Assembly (NCBI RefSeq): GCF_019343195.1
Contig: NZ_RPHB01000004.1
Coordinates: 372,001 to 436,000, forward strand
Source of the DNA: Arthrospiribacter ruber
GTDB taxonomy: Bacteria > Bacteroidota > Bacteroidia > Cytophagales > Cyclobacteriaceae
Direction: 5' to 3'
Length of the DNA stretch: 64,000 nucleotides
This document shows, in pieces, positions 29,499 to 39,476 of this stretch (positions within the stretch are counted from its first letter, which is position 1; each line of letters opens with the position of its first letter). The notes beneath the pieces are model-generated. The model searched no databases and was not told the origin of the DNA. It was given only the letters and a program-made list of their open reading frames with translations. A program made the position numbers and the translations under genes.

Positions 29499-30710
29499 AT
29501 GGAAAACAAAAAAAGGGTAGTCGTAGGACTATCCGGGGGTGTGGACTCCTCTGTTGCTGCTTATTTGCTCAAAGAGCAAGGCTATGAAGTCATCGGGATG
29601 TTTATGAAGAATTGGCACGATGAAAGTGTCACCATTTCAAATGAATGCCCTTGGATGGAAGATAGTACAGACGCCATGTTGGTGGCAGAAAAACTCGGAA
29701 TACCATTTCAGGCCATTGACCTGAGCGAAGACTACAGAGAAAGAATTGTGGATTACATGTTTTCGGAGTATGAAGCCGGTAGGACTCCAAATCCTGATAT
29801 TCTGTGTAATAGAGAAATCAAGTTTGATATTTTTTTGAAAGCAGCGCAGAAGCTCAAAGCTGATTTTGTGGCTACCGGGCACTATTGTCAAAAGGACATA
29901 TTGGAAGAAAATGGTCAAAAGATCTACAGACTCTTTGCAGGTGCCGACCCCAACAAGGATCAAAGTTACTTTCTGTGTCAGCTCAGCCAAGACCAACTTT
30001 CCCGAGCGCTCTTTCCAATCGGACACCTTCAAAAATCCGAAGTACGAAAAATCGCCAAGGAGCAGGATTTAATTACTGCAGACAAAAAGGACAGCCAAGG
30101 TCTCTGCTTCATTGGTAAAGTAAGGCTACCGGACTTTTTGCAGCAACAGCTCAAACCTAAAAAAGGAGAAATCTTAATGGTAGATCCTGAGCTGCCCTAC
30201 TTCCAAAAACATCAGGTTCCGGCTGGCATGCAACTGGAGGATTTAGACAAGGAAACCTTGGAAAACATCTGTCTTCCACTGCAATACCACCCTAATGAAG
30301 GAAAGAAAGTCGGGGACCATAATGGAGCCCACTACTTTACGGTTGGTCAGCGAAAAGGACTTCAAGTGGGCGGAACAGGCAAACCTCTTTTTGTAATCAG
30401 TACAGATACCAGGGAAAATATTATCTATACCGGTTTAGGGGAAGACCACCCTGGACTTAATAGGTTTGGATTGTTTGTGCCGAAGAATGATGTACACTGG
30501 ATCAGAGCGGATTTGAAATTGACTTCCGGTCAATCAGCACGGTACCAAACCCGAATCAGGTACAGGCAGCCATTGACGGAGGCTACTCTATTGATGAAAG
30601 AAGAAGGTCTTTATGTGATTTTTGATCAGGCTCAGAGAGGAATTGCATCAGGTCAGTTTGTCGCTTGGTACAAGGACAACGAAGCCATAGGTTCGGGAGT
30701 TATTTTCTAA
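29499..30710 (+). CDS. mnmA: tRNA 2-thiouridylase MnmA
   Basis: A 403-residue enzyme that thiolates U34 of tRNA-Lys, Glu and Gln. The PP-loop is SGGVDSS (12-18), the two catalytic cysteines are Cys103 ([10 protein letters not shown]) and Cys202 (SQGLCFIGK), and the tRNA-binding C-terminal beta domains are present. It is slightly longer than E. coli MnmA (about 368) because of an extended central region. The TruC-like pseudouridine synthase follows 37 nt later, so two tRNA-modification genes may be cotranscribed. Confidence 0.95.
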   Translation: MENKKRVVVGLSGGVDSSVAAYLLKEQGYEVIGMFMKNWHDESVTISNECPWMEDSTDAMLVAEKLGIPFQAIDLSEDYRERIVDYMFSEYEAGRTPNPDILCNREIKFDIFLKAAQKLKADFVATGHYCQKDILEENGQKIYRLFAGADPNKDQSYFLCQLSQDQLSRALFPIGHLQKSEVRKIAKEQDLITADKKDSQGLCFIGKVRLPDFLQQQLKPKKGEILMVDPELPYFQKHQVPAGMQLEDLDKETLENICLPLQYHPNEGKKVGDHNGAHYFTVGQRKGLQVGGTGKPLFVISTDTRENIIYTGLGEDHPGLNRFGLFVPKNDVHWIRADLKLTSGQSARYQTRIRYRQPLTEATLLMKEEGLYVIFDQAQRGIASGQFVAWYKDNEAIGSGVIF

Positions 30711-30747
30711 GAAGAAGTAAAATTTCATTTATAATTCCTTAGGCCAA

Positions 30748-31455
30748 TTGACACTAAATTTAAAAATCCTATTCGAGGACGATCAATACGTAGCTATATA
30801 CAAACCCTCTGGCTTGTTGGTACATAAAACCAATATCGCAAAGGAAGAAGGAATGGCTGCTGTTCAGATCCTCAGAGATCAATTAGGGATTTGGGTTTAT
30901 CCATTGCACCGAATCGACCGACCTACATCAGGCATTTTGTTGTTCGCCAAGTCATCAGAGGCAGCCTCTTTACTCCAACCGTTATTTCCGACTGATGCAG
31001 TCCAAAAAGAATACCTAGCATTGGTAAGGGGCTATCCCAAGGAGCAGGCAGGTGAAATCAATCAGCCCTTAAAGAAAAAACTGGTGGGAGAGCTACAAGA
31101 TGCCAAAACCATATATGTAACTGTAGCAAATATTGAAATTCCGTTTTCTTCATCAGCCAAGTATGCCACAAGCCGGTATTCATTGATAAAAGCATATCCC
31201 AAAACAGGTCGCATGCATCAAATCAGGAGACATTTGGCTCATGTGCGCCATTATATCATAGGGGACACTACCCATGGCAATAATAAGGAAAATAAGTTTT
31301 TCAGGGATCATTACGGCCTGAAAAACACGCTGCTGCACGCCTCTAAACTTACTTTTGAACATCCAATAGACAAAAGAATCATTGAAATATCGGCCCCACT
31401 TCCTGACTATTTTCTGGAAATATTAAGTAAACTTGGATTTGTATTTAATGAGTAG
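30748..31455 (+). CDS. truC: RluA-family pseudouridine synthase, TruC-like
   Basis: A 235-residue protein without an S4 domain. The catalytic motif HRIDRPTSG (54-62, Asp57) with Pro-Thr matches TruC, which makes pseudouridine 65 in tRNA-Ile and tRNA-Asp, more than the RluA LDKDTSG form. GRMHQIRRHLAH and IIGDTTHG are further TruC-like motifs. No ATG lies in the open frame before the first conserved strand, so TTG at 30748 is taken as start. The tRNA-Asp target is notable given the tRNA-Asp array at 39.8-41 kb, but no direct link is shown. Confidence 0.88.
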   Translation: MTLNLKILFEDDQYVAIYKPSGLLVHKTNIAKEEGMAAVQILRDQLGIWVYPLHRIDRPTSGILLFAKSSEAASLLQPLFPTDAVQKEYLALVRGYPKEQAGEINQPLKKKLVGELQDAKTIYVTVANIEIPFSSSAKYATSRYSLIKAYPKTGRMHQIRRHLAHVRHYIIGDTTHGNNKENKFFRDHYGLKNTLLHASKLTFEHPIDKRIIEISAPLPDYFLEILSKLGFVFNE

Positions 31456-31506
31456 AGTACCAATACCCATAAAAACCATTATTAAACTCAATTCAAAATT
31501 GAAAAA

Positions 31507-32991
31507 ATGATAAGAATAAAATTCACAATAGCGATGTTGGCCCTTACTTTTTGTGCAAAAGCACAGAATGAAAAAGAGCTTATCGAGAAAAACTTCAATG
31601 AAAGAGAAGCCATCTCAAGCTTTCGGTTTCTTGCCTCAGATGAATTAATGGGACGGGATCCAATAAGGCCTGAAATGGACGCTGCCTCCAGATTTATTGC
31701 TGAGCAATTTTGGAAATATGGTGCCCAAGAACTGGAAGGAGCATCCGGTTATTACCAGAAGATTCCATTTAGATTATCCGGCCCTCCTCAGAGTGGGGTT
31801 TTGCAATTAGGTGAAAAAACGTTCAGACAGGGTGAAGAAATACTAGTATTGGACGGGTCTGATTTTGAGGGTTCCCACGAAGTGGTTGTTTTGGGTTATG
31901 GTCTGGAATCTGATTACGAAGGAAAAGATGTCAAAGGTAAAATTGTGGTAACTAATGTGGGGGAGCCAGGAAAACTTAGTCCTTCCGATCTTTTTTCCGG
32001 AGGAAGAAAAAAGCTTGCATTAGCCAAAGAAAAAGGGGCTGTTGCATTGATTGAAATATTCAATGTCCCTACCCTACCCTGGCAAATGGCCAGTAATTTT
32101 CTGAACCGAGCGCAGTTGACCATTGATCAGGACAATTCCGGAGAAGGGATTCCCTACCTCTGGCTGAAAGATCTTGACAACGCTTACATCAATGCCATGG
32201 GAAAAGGTGAATTGGCAAATGCAAAAATCAGCATTCAGGGCAAAGTAAATAGGGACATTGTGGGCAAAAATGTGGTAGCTTTTGTGGAAGGTACAGACCC
32301 CGAACTCAAGAATGAATTCGTCATGCTCTCGGCCCACTATGACCATATTGGTGTAGGCAGACCAAATGCCGAAGGAGATTCGATTAACAATGGCGCTAGA
32401 GACAATGCTGTGGGAACTGTAGCAGTAATGAAAGCAGCAAAATATTTTGCCGAAAACCCACCAAAACGTTCAATACTTTTTTGTGCATGGACTGCTGAAG
32501 AAAAAGGTTTATTGGGAAGCGCTTATTTTGCTGACAATCCATTGGTCCCTTTAGATCAGATCATCTACAACCTCAATATTGACAATGGTGGGTATAATGA
32601 CACATCGATTATCACCGTAATAGGTTATGGAAGGACATCTGTAGATCCATTGATTGCCGAAGCCACTGAAGTATTTGGGTTAAAAACCATTGGTGACCCA
32701 TCACCGGAACAGGGCCTATATGACCGTTCAGATAATGTGAATTTTGCACGAAAAGGTATTCCTTCTCCAACTTTCAGTTTGGGTTTTACGGCTTTTGACG
32801 ATGAGATAATGAAACATTATCATCAGCCTTCAGATGAAGTGGACAATTTTGACTTAGACTATGCCGTCAAATACTGGAAATCCTATATTTTGACAGCCCA
32901 GAAAATAGCAAACCACTCAGAAAGGCCAAAATGGAAAGAGGGTGACAAATATGAAGAAGCTGCAAAGAGCCTTTATGGCCAAGCCAAGTAA
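31507..32991 (+). CDS. M28 family zinc aminopeptidase with PA domain
   Basis: A 494-residue secreted peptidase: signal peptide (about 1-19, ending AKAQ), a protease-associated insert (about 115-250) and an M28 catalytic domain. Zinc ligands and catalytic residues appear in LSAHYDHIGVG (His277), NNGARDNAVG (Asp299), CAWTAEEKGLLGS (Glu331, Glu332), a later DNGGYND and MKHYHQPSDEVDNFD (His). All five elements are intact. It probably cleaves N-terminal residues from peptides in the periplasm or outside. Monocistronic with its own terminator. Confidence 0.92.
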   Translation: MIRIKFTIAMLALTFCAKAQNEKELIEKNFNEREAISSFRFLASDELMGRDPIRPEMDAASRFIAEQFWKYGAQELEGASGYYQKIPFRLSGPPQSGVLQLGEKTFRQGEEILVLDGSDFEGSHEVVVLGYGLESDYEGKDVKGKIVVTNVGEPGKLSPSDLFSGGRKKLALAKEKGAVALIEIFNVPTLPWQMASNFLNRAQLTIDQDNSGEGIPYLWLKDLDNAYINAMGKGELANAKISIQGKVNRDIVGKNVVAFVEGTDPELKNEFVMLSAHYDHIGVGRPNAEGDSINNGARDNAVGTVAVMKAAKYFAENPPKRSILFCAWTAEEKGLLGSAYFADNPLVPLDQIIYNLNIDNGGYNDTSIITVIGYGRTSVDPLIAEATEVFGLKTIGDPSPEQGLYDRSDNVNFARKGIPSPTFSLGFTAFDDEIMKHYHQPSDEVDNFDLDYAVKYWKSYILTAQKIANHSERPKWKEGDKYEEAAKSLYGQAK

Positions 32992-32995
32992 ACAA

Positions 32996-33020
32996 AAAAG
33001 CCTGCTATTAGCGGGCTTTT
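32996..33020. terminator. Terminator shared by convergent genes
   Basis: Stem AGCCTGCT / AGCGGGCT (one G-T wobble) with a 3-nt loop, flanked by A- and T-runs. The stop codon of the BASS transporter gene lies in the loop. Confidence 0.8.
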
Positions 33021-33865
33021 ATATTGGCAAAGAAAATTATAATTGCAGAAGTCATAAACATGATAAGGCTATAGATTGCAATGGGAATGGTCATTTCAGA
33101 GTTTTTCAATAATGTAGCTGCGATCATGATTCCTAATGTACCATTCTGAATCCCTGATTCTATGGAAATGGTCATTCTTTGTTTTTTTGGAAGTAAAAAA
33201 ACTGTAGCCAAAAAAAAGCCTAACACCAATGTCAGTACATTGAGAAGTAAAGTCACAGGCCCTGAAAGAATGAAATACTCTATTACAGATTCTCTTTCTT
33301 TGAAAATGGCGGCAAACAAGATCAATGCAAAAAATACGGCTGAGGCAATCCTTACAGGCTTATCGGCTTTTATTGCCAAAACGGGAAATTTCTTTTTAAG
33401 AAACATGCCAATAGAAACCGGTACCAGCGTCACACCCATGATCTGAATAATAGTTTCCATCACTGGAAGTTTGACGCTTCCCTCCTCTCCAAAATACCCG
33501 ATAGCAAAATTGACAATCAACGGTATGGTCACTATCGTCACAAATGAACTTACTGCTGTAAGGCTAATGGACAGCGCAATATCCCCCCTTGAAAGGTGTG
33601 TGATTAAATTAGAAGTGGCTCCACCTGGGCAGGCTGCCAAAATCATGATCCCTACCGCCATTGCGCCTGTCAAACCAAAGAGCTGGACCAAGGCAAACCC
33701 AAAAACAGGAAGCAGGATCAACTGATTGGTAAGTCCTAGAATAATGGCCTTTGGAAAAATCAATATGTTCTTAAAATCTTTAAGAGTAAGGCTAAGGCCC
33801 ATTCCGAGCATGATGAATGCCAGGGCAAGAGGCAAAAACACCGCTGTCAATACACTTTCCTGCAT
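33008..33865 (-). CDS. Bile acid:sodium symporter (BASS) family transporter
   Basis: A 285-residue membrane protein with about nine helices. The family signature is MILAACPGGATSNLITHLSRGDIALSISLTAVSS split over about residues 75-108, containing the crossover helix region, with a second conserved region at IESGIQNGTLG (about 237-247). BASS members carry organic anions such as bile acids, pyruvate, pantoate or 2-keto acids with Na+; the substrate here is unknown. It has no operon partner. Confidence 0.88.
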   Translation of the reverse strand: MQESVLTAVFLPLALAFIMLGMGLSLTLKDFKNILIFPKAIILGLTNQLILLPVFGFALVQLFGLTGAMAVGIMILAACPGGATSNLITHLSRGDIALSISLTAVSSFVTIVTIPLIVNFAIGYFGEEGSVKLPVMETIIQIMGVTLVPVSIGMFLKKKFPVLAIKADKPVRIASAVFFALILFAAIFKERESVIEYFILSGPVTLLLNVLTLVLGFFLATVFLLPKKQRMTISIESGIQNGTLGIMIAATLLKNSEMTIPIAIYSLIMFMTSAIIIFFANIKAR

Positions 33866-34261
33866 AGTTATCTTGGCTTATATTCGTTTTCAAATTCTTC
33901 CTAATTTAAAATTTAAATGGAGAATTTGTACTATTTGAAAATTTTATGTCTGATTATCTTCAATTGATTTATCAAAAAAAATGATTAGCCACATTCACAC
34001 CAACCTGATCATTTGTCTTTTATAATCTTTCAAAAAAACTATCCTTTGATCATATCCGCATTAAATAAGTTTTAGATTTATTTATACAAATGCCGAAAAT
34101 AGCATTTTGTAAATTTCAAAAATTCCTTTCAAACCAAATCCCTTTAGATCAAATTGAAAAATTATTCAGAAACGGTATAAATTGTCCAAAGCTTTTTTAA
34201 AACTTTGGTATTAAGAAGCCGTTTTTTACTGCTAATTAAGCTTGTATCTGAATTTAAGAGT
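33866..34261. other. Intergenic region, one weak hairpin
   Basis: AT-rich spacer between divergent genes. It holds an imperfect hairpin ACAAATGC / GCATTTTGT (34086-34093 with 34102-34110, one bulge). No convincing promoter pair or ORF is seen. Confidence 0.4.
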
Positions 34262-34852
34262 ATGAAAAGAGCATTTGCAATAGTGGCAGTTTTACTATTT
34301 ATTACAGGATGTATGGACAATGAGGAGAATTTAAAGATAGGTACCCAGCTTCTTATCAATTCTGATTTTTCCAGATCCTCCTCTTCTATTTCTCCATGGA
34401 GTTCGTTTACACCATCCGGATTTATCACTGGAGTCAGCAAGCAGACTTTTAGGTCAGGAAATCAATCAGTATTTATTGAAAGCAAAGATTTAGAAAATAC
34501 AGAAGCAGCAGTGTGGTCTCAATCCTACACTGGTCAGATGCCATCAATGGGGGCCAGGCTTAGACTACGGGCTTTTCTGAAAGGTGTGGACATAACATCA
34601 AATGGACTTCGAAGCAATGTATTTGTGTCAGTAAGGGCTTTCCCGGTAGAAGACTCTGAGGGTATATCAAGTGGTAGATTTTTTACCACCCAAAACAATG
34701 TGAGGGTAAATGGTACTTTTGATTGGGAGCCCATTGAACTGGTCATTCCATTTTTCCCAAGAGAAGTGGATAGGCTCGAAGTTTATTTAGTTATGAGTTC
34801 ACAGACTTCCGGCAAGGTTTACTTTGACGACGTTACGCTCACGGTTGAGTAG
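34262..34852 (+). CDS. Lipoprotein with carbohydrate-binding-like beta-sandwich, function unknown
   Basis: Start ATG 34262 (196 residues) places a lipoprotein signal at the N-terminus (LLFITGC, Cys about 17). The mature part resembles a galactose-binding-like or CBM-type jelly-roll: INSDFS near the start, a Ser-rich stretch, then VWSQSYTGQMPSMGARLRLR and DWEPIELVIPFFPREVDRLE, ending in SGKVYFDDVTLTVE, the usual last strand of such domains. It probably binds a glycan or surface component, but this is only fold-level inference. It ends one base before the convergent acyltransferase gene. Confidence 0.75.
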   Translation: MKRAFAIVAVLLFITGCMDNEENLKIGTQLLINSDFSRSSSSISPWSSFTPSGFITGVSKQTFRSGNQSVFIESKDLENTEAAVWSQSYTGQMPSMGARLRLRAFLKGVDITSNGLRSNVFVSVRAFPVEDSEGISSGRFFTTQNNVRVNGTFDWEPIELVIPFFPREVDRLEVYLVMSSQTSGKVYFDDVTLTVE

Positions 34853-35413
34853 TTATCTGATGCCCTGATCCGGATATTTTCCGGTTACGGTTCTCCCAAA
34901 GGACATCATCTCTTCCACTTGACCTTCCCTGTCACCATTTGGGAAAATTACGGGCCCGATACCTGCCTCTTTCTTTTTGTAATCCAAATACCCTATCACT
35001 ATAGGAACTTCTGCTCCCAAAGCTATATGATAAAATCCTGTCTTCCATTTGGGTGCGTGGCTCCTTGTACCCTCTGGTGTCACCATGATGACAAGTTCAT
35101 CTGCATCTTTAAGCATGTTGGTCATCGCTTCAGTATAGGTCTGCTTACGTCCACCCGGTATTCTCTTGCGGTCAATAGCGATACCTCCCAGACTTTTGAT
35201 CAGCCACCCCAATGGTCCTACCATTGCTTCTTTTTTGATGGTGAATTTGACCGGAATATCCATAAGATAAAAAGCAGCTCTTGCGTACAACAAATCCCAA
35301 TTACTGGTGTGAGGTATTGCAATCAATACCGCTTTTTTAAGGCCTTTTGGCCATCCTACATTCAATTTCCAACCTGCTACAAAAAAAACTATTCTCGAAA
35401 GAAATTTCATCAT
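34853..35413 (-). CDS. 1-acyl-sn-glycerol-3-phosphate acyltransferase-like protein
   Basis: A 186-residue protein of the PlsC/LPLAT superfamily. The HX4D motif is HTSNWD (His35, Asp40) and the acyl-acceptor motif is TPEGTRS (about 113-119), with GGIAIDRKR between them. It is short relative to PlsC (about 245) and matches a compact Bacteroidota subfamily. It overlaps the patatin gene by 4 nt, suggesting coupled translation and a shared role in phospholipid or lysolipid turnover. Confidence 0.88.
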   Translation of the reverse strand: MMKFLSRIVFFVAGWKLNVGWPKGLKKAVLIAIPHTSNWDLLYARAAFYLMDIPVKFTIKKEAMVGPLGWLIKSLGGIAIDRKRIPGGRKQTYTEAMTNMLKDADELVIMVTPEGTRSHAPKWKTGFYHIALGAEVPIVIGYLDYKKKEAGIGPVIFPNGDREGQVEEMMSFGRTVTGKYPDQGIR

Positions 35414-36213
35414 TGGGATTTAGCTTTAGACTTTAGACTGGCAAGTTCCATAATATTCGGATTTTCTTCAATAAAAATCAAAGCGGATTCATAACCGGCC
35501 TGAAAAATCTGTTTGGACTTCTTGATATCAAACACACCGTACCTTGCAAGTCCCTTAGGCTCTATGAAATAATCACATTTATCTTTCCTACTGTATACAT
35601 TATAATTCATGGACATGATTACAGTCCTCTCAATTAATTTTTTTATGTTATTGATGGTGTGTTCTACGGGCAGGTGGTTGCAGTTGACACCTATGATATA
35701 GTCGCAGGTGCCATCCAAAGGTTCCACAGGCAGATTGTTCAATACTCCCCCATCCACGTAAAATTTATTGTTGATCTCAATAGGATCAAACATCCCAGGT
35801 ATGCATGATGAAGCCATCAATGGTCTAATAAGGGCCCCTTCTGAAAAATAAACCACTCTTCCCCTTTTAATGTCTGTAGCCGCCACTGTCAGAGGTATCT
35901 GTAAACTTTCAAAACTGTTATCTGGAATGTACTTAAGAAACAATTCTTCTACGACATCCATTTTAAGTATTCCTGTCCAAGAAATGGCAGGTCTAAGGAA
36001 TTTAAAATAATTGGTCTGAATGATAATCTCAAGGATATCCGAAGGGTCATGTCCGGAGCAATACAGGGCACCGGCGATGGCACCTGCACTGCTCCCACTC
36101 AATCTATTTGGGAAAATTTGCTGGTCATTTAACGCTTTAAGTACTCCCAAATGAGCAATACCCCGAACTCCTCCTCCGGAAAGTGCTATACCTATTTTTT
36201 TTTCAGATTTCAT
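35410..36213 (-). CDS. Patatin-like phospholipase
   Basis: A 267-residue RssA/YjjU-like patatin. It has the oxyanion glycine loop ALSGGGVRGIAHLG (10-23), the nucleophile motif GSSAG (Ser42) and the catalytic dyad Asp in YVDGGVLNN (Asp154). All active-site elements are intact. It lies between the metallo-hydrolase gene (11-nt overlap) and the acyltransferase gene (4-nt overlap). A lipase paired with an acyltransferase suggests a deacylation-reacylation cycle on membrane lipids (inference). Confidence 0.92.
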   Translation of the reverse strand: MKSEKKIGIALSGGGVRGIAHLGVLKALNDQQIFPNRLSGSSAGAIAGALYCSGHDPSDILEIIIQTNYFKFLRPAISWTGILKMDVVEELFLKYIPDNSFESLQIPLTVAATDIKRGRVVYFSEGALIRPLMASSCIPGMFDPIEINNKFYVDGGVLNNLPVEPLDGTCDYIIGVNCNHLPVEHTINNIKKLIERTVIMSMNYNVYSRKDKCDYFIEPKGLARYGVFDIKKSKQIFQAGYESALIFIEENPNIMELASLKSKAKSQ

Positions 36214-37048
36214 CCAATGAGAAAGTTTGATCTAACCTAACACCCTTGTCGGTCATTTTCAGGGTGCAACACTCATGAACAGGATCATGTTCCAAAAAGA
36301 GGATATAATTGTTTGAAACTGCCTCTTCAAGAAACAGCTTCTTTTCTTCCAATGTCAATAATGGTCTAGTATCATATCCCATTACATATGGAAGTGGTAT
36401 ATGTCCTACAGAAGGAAGTAAATCAGCCGCAAATACCAAAGTATGCCCCTTGTAATTTAACTTGGGAAGCATCTGTTTTTCTGTATGCCCATCTACAGTG
36501 ATAAAATCAAAGCCATTACAAAAAGAGCCGCTTTCTAAATCAAGGTATTCCAACTGACCACTCTGATGCATAGGGAGAATATTTTCTTTCAGAAATGAAG
36601 CTTTCTCTCTGTCATTTGGTTGAGTCGCCCACTTCCAGTGTGCTTCATTGGTCCAATAGTTTGCATTTTGGAAAACCGTTTCCGGTGTATCGGGATTTCC
36701 ATTTTTCAAAGCTACTCCTCCCCCACAATGATCAAAATGTAAATGAGTAAGAAAATTATCTGAAATGTCGCCAAAATCTACTCCTGCTTTATTTAGTGAG
36801 TTCTTAAGGCTATGATCTCCATGAAGGTAATAGTGAGCAAAGAATTTCTCACTCTGTTTGTCACCTATTCCGTTGTCTACTAATATTATCCTTCCTTCTG
36901 TCTCGACCAGCAGGCACCTCATGGCCCAAGTGCAGAGATTGTTACTGTCAGCTGGGTTAGTTTTTGACCATAATACTTTTGGTACAACGCCAAACATGGC
37001 ACCACCATCAAGCTTAAAGAATCCTGTATTGATAACTTTTAAATTCAT
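36203..37048 (-). CDS. MBL-fold metallo-hydrolase
   Basis: Start ATG 37048 (281 residues); the seven upstream codons would need TTG. The metal site is THLHFDHCGG (HxHxDH) with later ligands in VDGHTEKQM, FAADLLPS and FLEHDP. The N-terminal GGAMFGVVPKVLWSK is typical of a broad group that includes quorum-quenching lactonases and other ester hydrolases. The substrate is unknown; the overlap with the patatin gene points to a lipid-derived or lactone substrate. Confidence 0.87.
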   Translation of the reverse strand: MNLKVINTGFFKLDGGAMFGVVPKVLWSKTNPADSNNLCTWAMRCLLVETEGRIILVDNGIGDKQSEKFFAHYYLHGDHSLKNSLNKAGVDFGDISDNFLTHLHFDHCGGGVALKNGNPDTPETVFQNANYWTNEAHWKWATQPNDREKASFLKENILPMHQSGQLEYLDLESGSFCNGFDFITVDGHTEKQMLPKLNYKGHTLVFAADLLPSVGHIPLPYVMGYDTRPLLTLEEKKLFLEEAVSNNYILFLEHDPVHECCTLKMTDKGVRLDQTFSLDEI

Positions 37049-37057
37049 GCTATAAAC

Positions 37058-37102
37058 AAAAAAACACAATACCCTTCAGATTGAAACCTTGAGATATTGT
37101 GC
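37058..37102 (-). terminator. Terminator of accA
   Basis: On the minus strand, CACAATA pairs with TATTGTG (37065-37071 and 37095-37101), followed by seven Ts. Confidence 0.65.
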
Positions 37103-37122
37103 TTAGATTAAACTGAAAGATT

Positions 37123-38070
37123 CTATTCAACAAAAACTCCCATGGAGCAAAACTTATCGATTCTCTGATCAGTTCTTTTTTCAGGTTTGATTTTATCCAA
37201 TTCTTTCAATGCTTCCAAAATCGTTGATTTTATGGTTTTGGCCATGTTTTTCATATCCTTGTGTGCACCACCGAGAGGTTCCTCGATTATGCCATCTATC
37301 AAACCATTATTTTTCATATCTGTAGCAGTCAATTTGAGCGCTTCGGCCGCTTGCTCTTTGTAATCCCAACTTCTCCAAAGGATCGAAGAACATGATTCAG
37401 GAGAAATTACTGAATACCAGGTATTCTCCAGCATGTATACCTTATCTCCAATGGCAATACCCAAGGCACCTCCTGAAGCACCTTCACCTATGATGATACA
37501 TATTACAGGGACCTTGAGCATAAACATTTCCTTCAAATTTCTGGCTATAGCTTCACCTTGACCTCTCTCTTCTGCCTCCAAACCTGGAAATGCACCTGGG
37601 GTATCAATCAGTGTCACTATAGGCTTTCCGAATTTCTCAGCCATTTTCATAAGCCTCAAAGCCTTTCTGTAACCTTCTGGATTAGCCATACCAAAGTTCC
37701 TTTCCTGCCTTTGCTTGGTATTGCGTCCCTTTTGCTGACCAATAAACATCACCGATCTGCCATCCAGATCTCCTAACCCCCCGATCATTGCTTTGTCATC
37801 CTTTACCGTACGGTCTCCATGAAGTTCTACAAAATCATTGGTCATTTCATAGATGTAATCAAGTGCATAAGGCCTATCGGCATGCCTCGAAAGCTGAACC
37901 CTTTGCCATCTGGTAAGGTTTTGGAATGTTTCTTTTTTCAAAATCTGAATTTTTTCTTCCAATGACTGAATATCAGCAGACAAATCGATTTTCCTGCCCT
38001 TTGCTAATTCCTTCATTTCCTGAAGTTTCAGCTCTAAATCAGCGATCGGTTTTTCGAATTCTAATAGCAT
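37123..38070 (-). CDS. accA: Acetyl-CoA carboxylase carboxyltransferase subunit alpha
   Basis: A 315-residue protein, normal for AccA (E. coli 319). It has the N-terminal helical region, a crotonase-like core with [40 protein letters not shown] and [20 protein letters not shown], and the family ending [20 protein letters not shown]. With AccD it transfers the carboxyl group from biotin to acetyl-CoA, giving malonyl-CoA for fatty acid synthesis. accB, accC and accD are not in the window. It has its own promoter and terminator. Confidence 0.96.
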   Translation of the reverse strand: MLLEFEKPIADLELKLQEMKELAKGRKIDLSADIQSLEEKIQILKKETFQNLTRWQRVQLSRHADRPYALDYIYEMTNDFVELHGDRTVKDDKAMIGGLGDLDGRSVMFIGQQKGRNTKQRQERNFGMANPEGYRKALRLMKMAEKFGKPIVTLIDTPGAFPGLEAEERGQGEAIARNLKEMFMLKVPVICIIIGEGASGGALGIAIGDKVYMLENTWYSVISPESCSSILWRSWDYKEQAAEALKLTATDMKNNGLIDGIIEEPLGGAHKDMKNMAKTIKSTILEALKELDKIKPEKRTDQRIDKFCSMGVFVE

Positions 38071-38091
38071 ACTTAGGTTTTTTGACTATGA

Positions 38092-38099
38092 CAAAGATA
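38092..38099 (-). promoter_or_regulatory. -7 box of the accA promoter
   Basis: The minus strand reads TATCTTTG, an exact TAnnTTTG match, 21 nt upstream of the ATG. The -33 region (ATTT at 19-nt spacing) is weak. The remainder of the spacer to 38288 has no recognisable feature. Confidence 0.5.
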
Positions 38100-38288
38100 A
38101 AAATAATCTCAGGAAGTAAAATTTAATTTACATGACTTGAAAAAATCTCTTTTAGAGAACACTGGTTGGACTTTAGGTAAATAAATACCTCCAGCTAATT
38201 TTTCATGGTTGATTGTTGCTTCAAATAAACTTCTGAAATTACCAATTGATAATTGTAATGTGTCGCCATTTCTCTGCTTTCAAACTGT

Positions 38289-39455
38289 TTATAAGCGAAT
38301 TCCCCTATACAGTTCCTTCATTCCTGAAGTAAAAAAGGGCCAAAATGGGACTGAGTTCCTGATTTTAAACTCTTCCCAAAAACCGCTTTCATTCGCCAAA
38401 AATGCCAAGATACGTTCAGGATCATTCCCCTTGAACAAAAGACTGAAGAGCTCCTCCCCTTCTATCTTTTTGTCCAACAACACATCAAGCAAAGTCATAT
38501 CATACCATTGGAACATTTTGTCACGCCAAGATAAAGTTACCAAGGGAGACTCTCCTTTCTTTAATGCACCTACAATTCTACTTACCTGATCTTGTACAAA
38601 CTGGAAAGTATAACCCGAACTGGCCTTTGTATGTCCTCCTGCTGTCCCAATGTTGATGATGCGCTTTTTCTCTCCCACATACCTGGGAAACTTTGCCTTT
38701 GACATTGGAATTACACCAAACTCACGGTGCAAAATTTTATAATCATCAAGTTGTAAATTATTCTTAATGTACTCTCTCAAAGCAATCTCATAAGATGATT
38801 TTCCCAGTACATTTCTCGAAAAAAGGGTGTATTCCACCAGAGCCTCATTTTCTGTAATAGGAAGCATATACATGAAAGTAGTGCCATGAAACTGAGAAAC
38901 TGTAAAATCCATCAAGGTCCCTACTTCAGCATCAAACACTGGTTGCTCACATTGAATAAACCAACCCATAAAGTGCTGTAATAAAGTATTTTCTTCACCC
39001 ATAATTGGGTAAAACAAAGAAGTTGAGTTAAACACAAAATCCGCCGTGTAGGTATTATTTTCCGTTTTGACAAAAGCTCCATTTTCGGAATCTCCAATTT
39101 CTTCAATCTTCTCTTTTAGAAACTCTACATTTGGAAATCCAGCAACAAAATCCAATACATGCCTGTAAAAATCTCCTGATTGTATCATTTTGTAACGATA
39201 TTCCCTCAAGGCAAATTCCCGGGTCACTGATGGAGAAAAAAAACGAAGGCTACTCCATTGCTTGCTGATCAACTGTTCAAAAGGACCATTATCACGTTCC
39301 CAAAAACACCAAGTTCTGTCATTTTGATTTTTTTGGGACTGATCTATCACTAAAACCCTTTTTTTACAGAACTCTTCTTCTGTCAATAACCTGTACAACA
39401 GGCTCAAACCTGCCAAACCAGAACCTGCAAAGATGTAATCATAATTCTTAGACAT
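38289..39455 (-). CDS. crtY: Lycopene beta-cyclase (CrtY family)
   Basis: A 388-residue flavoprotein from ATG 39455; ATG 39476 would add seven residues. The FAD-binding motif AGSGLAGLSLLYRL lies at the N-terminus, followed by VLVIDQS, NDRTWCFWE (a CrtY hallmark) and YVFNST-type strands. IGTAGGHTKASSGYTF (about 275) is another conserved CrtY region. It cyclises the ends of lycopene to beta-carotene, implying a carotenoid-pigmented organism. Other crt genes are not adjacent. Confidence 0.93.
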   Translation of the reverse strand: MSKNYDYIFAGSGLAGLSLLYRLLTEEEFCKKRVLVIDQSQKNQNDRTWCFWERDNGPFEQLISKQWSSLRFFSPSVTREFALREYRYKMIQSGDFYRHVLDFVAGFPNVEFLKEKIEEIGDSENGAFVKTENNTYTADFVFNSTSLFYPIMGEENTLLQHFMGWFIQCEQPVFDAEVGTLMDFTVSQFHGTTFMYMLPITENEALVEYTLFSRNVLGKSSYEIALREYIKNNLQLDDYKILHREFGVIPMSKAKFPRYVGEKKRIINIGTAGGHTKASSGYTFQFVQDQVSRIVGALKKGESPLVTLSWRDKMFQWYDMTLLDVLLDKKIEGEELFSLLFKGNDPERILAFLANESGFWEEFKIRNSVPFWPFFTSGMKELYRGIRL

Positions 39456-39476
39456 GAATATGGATTTATTTAACAT

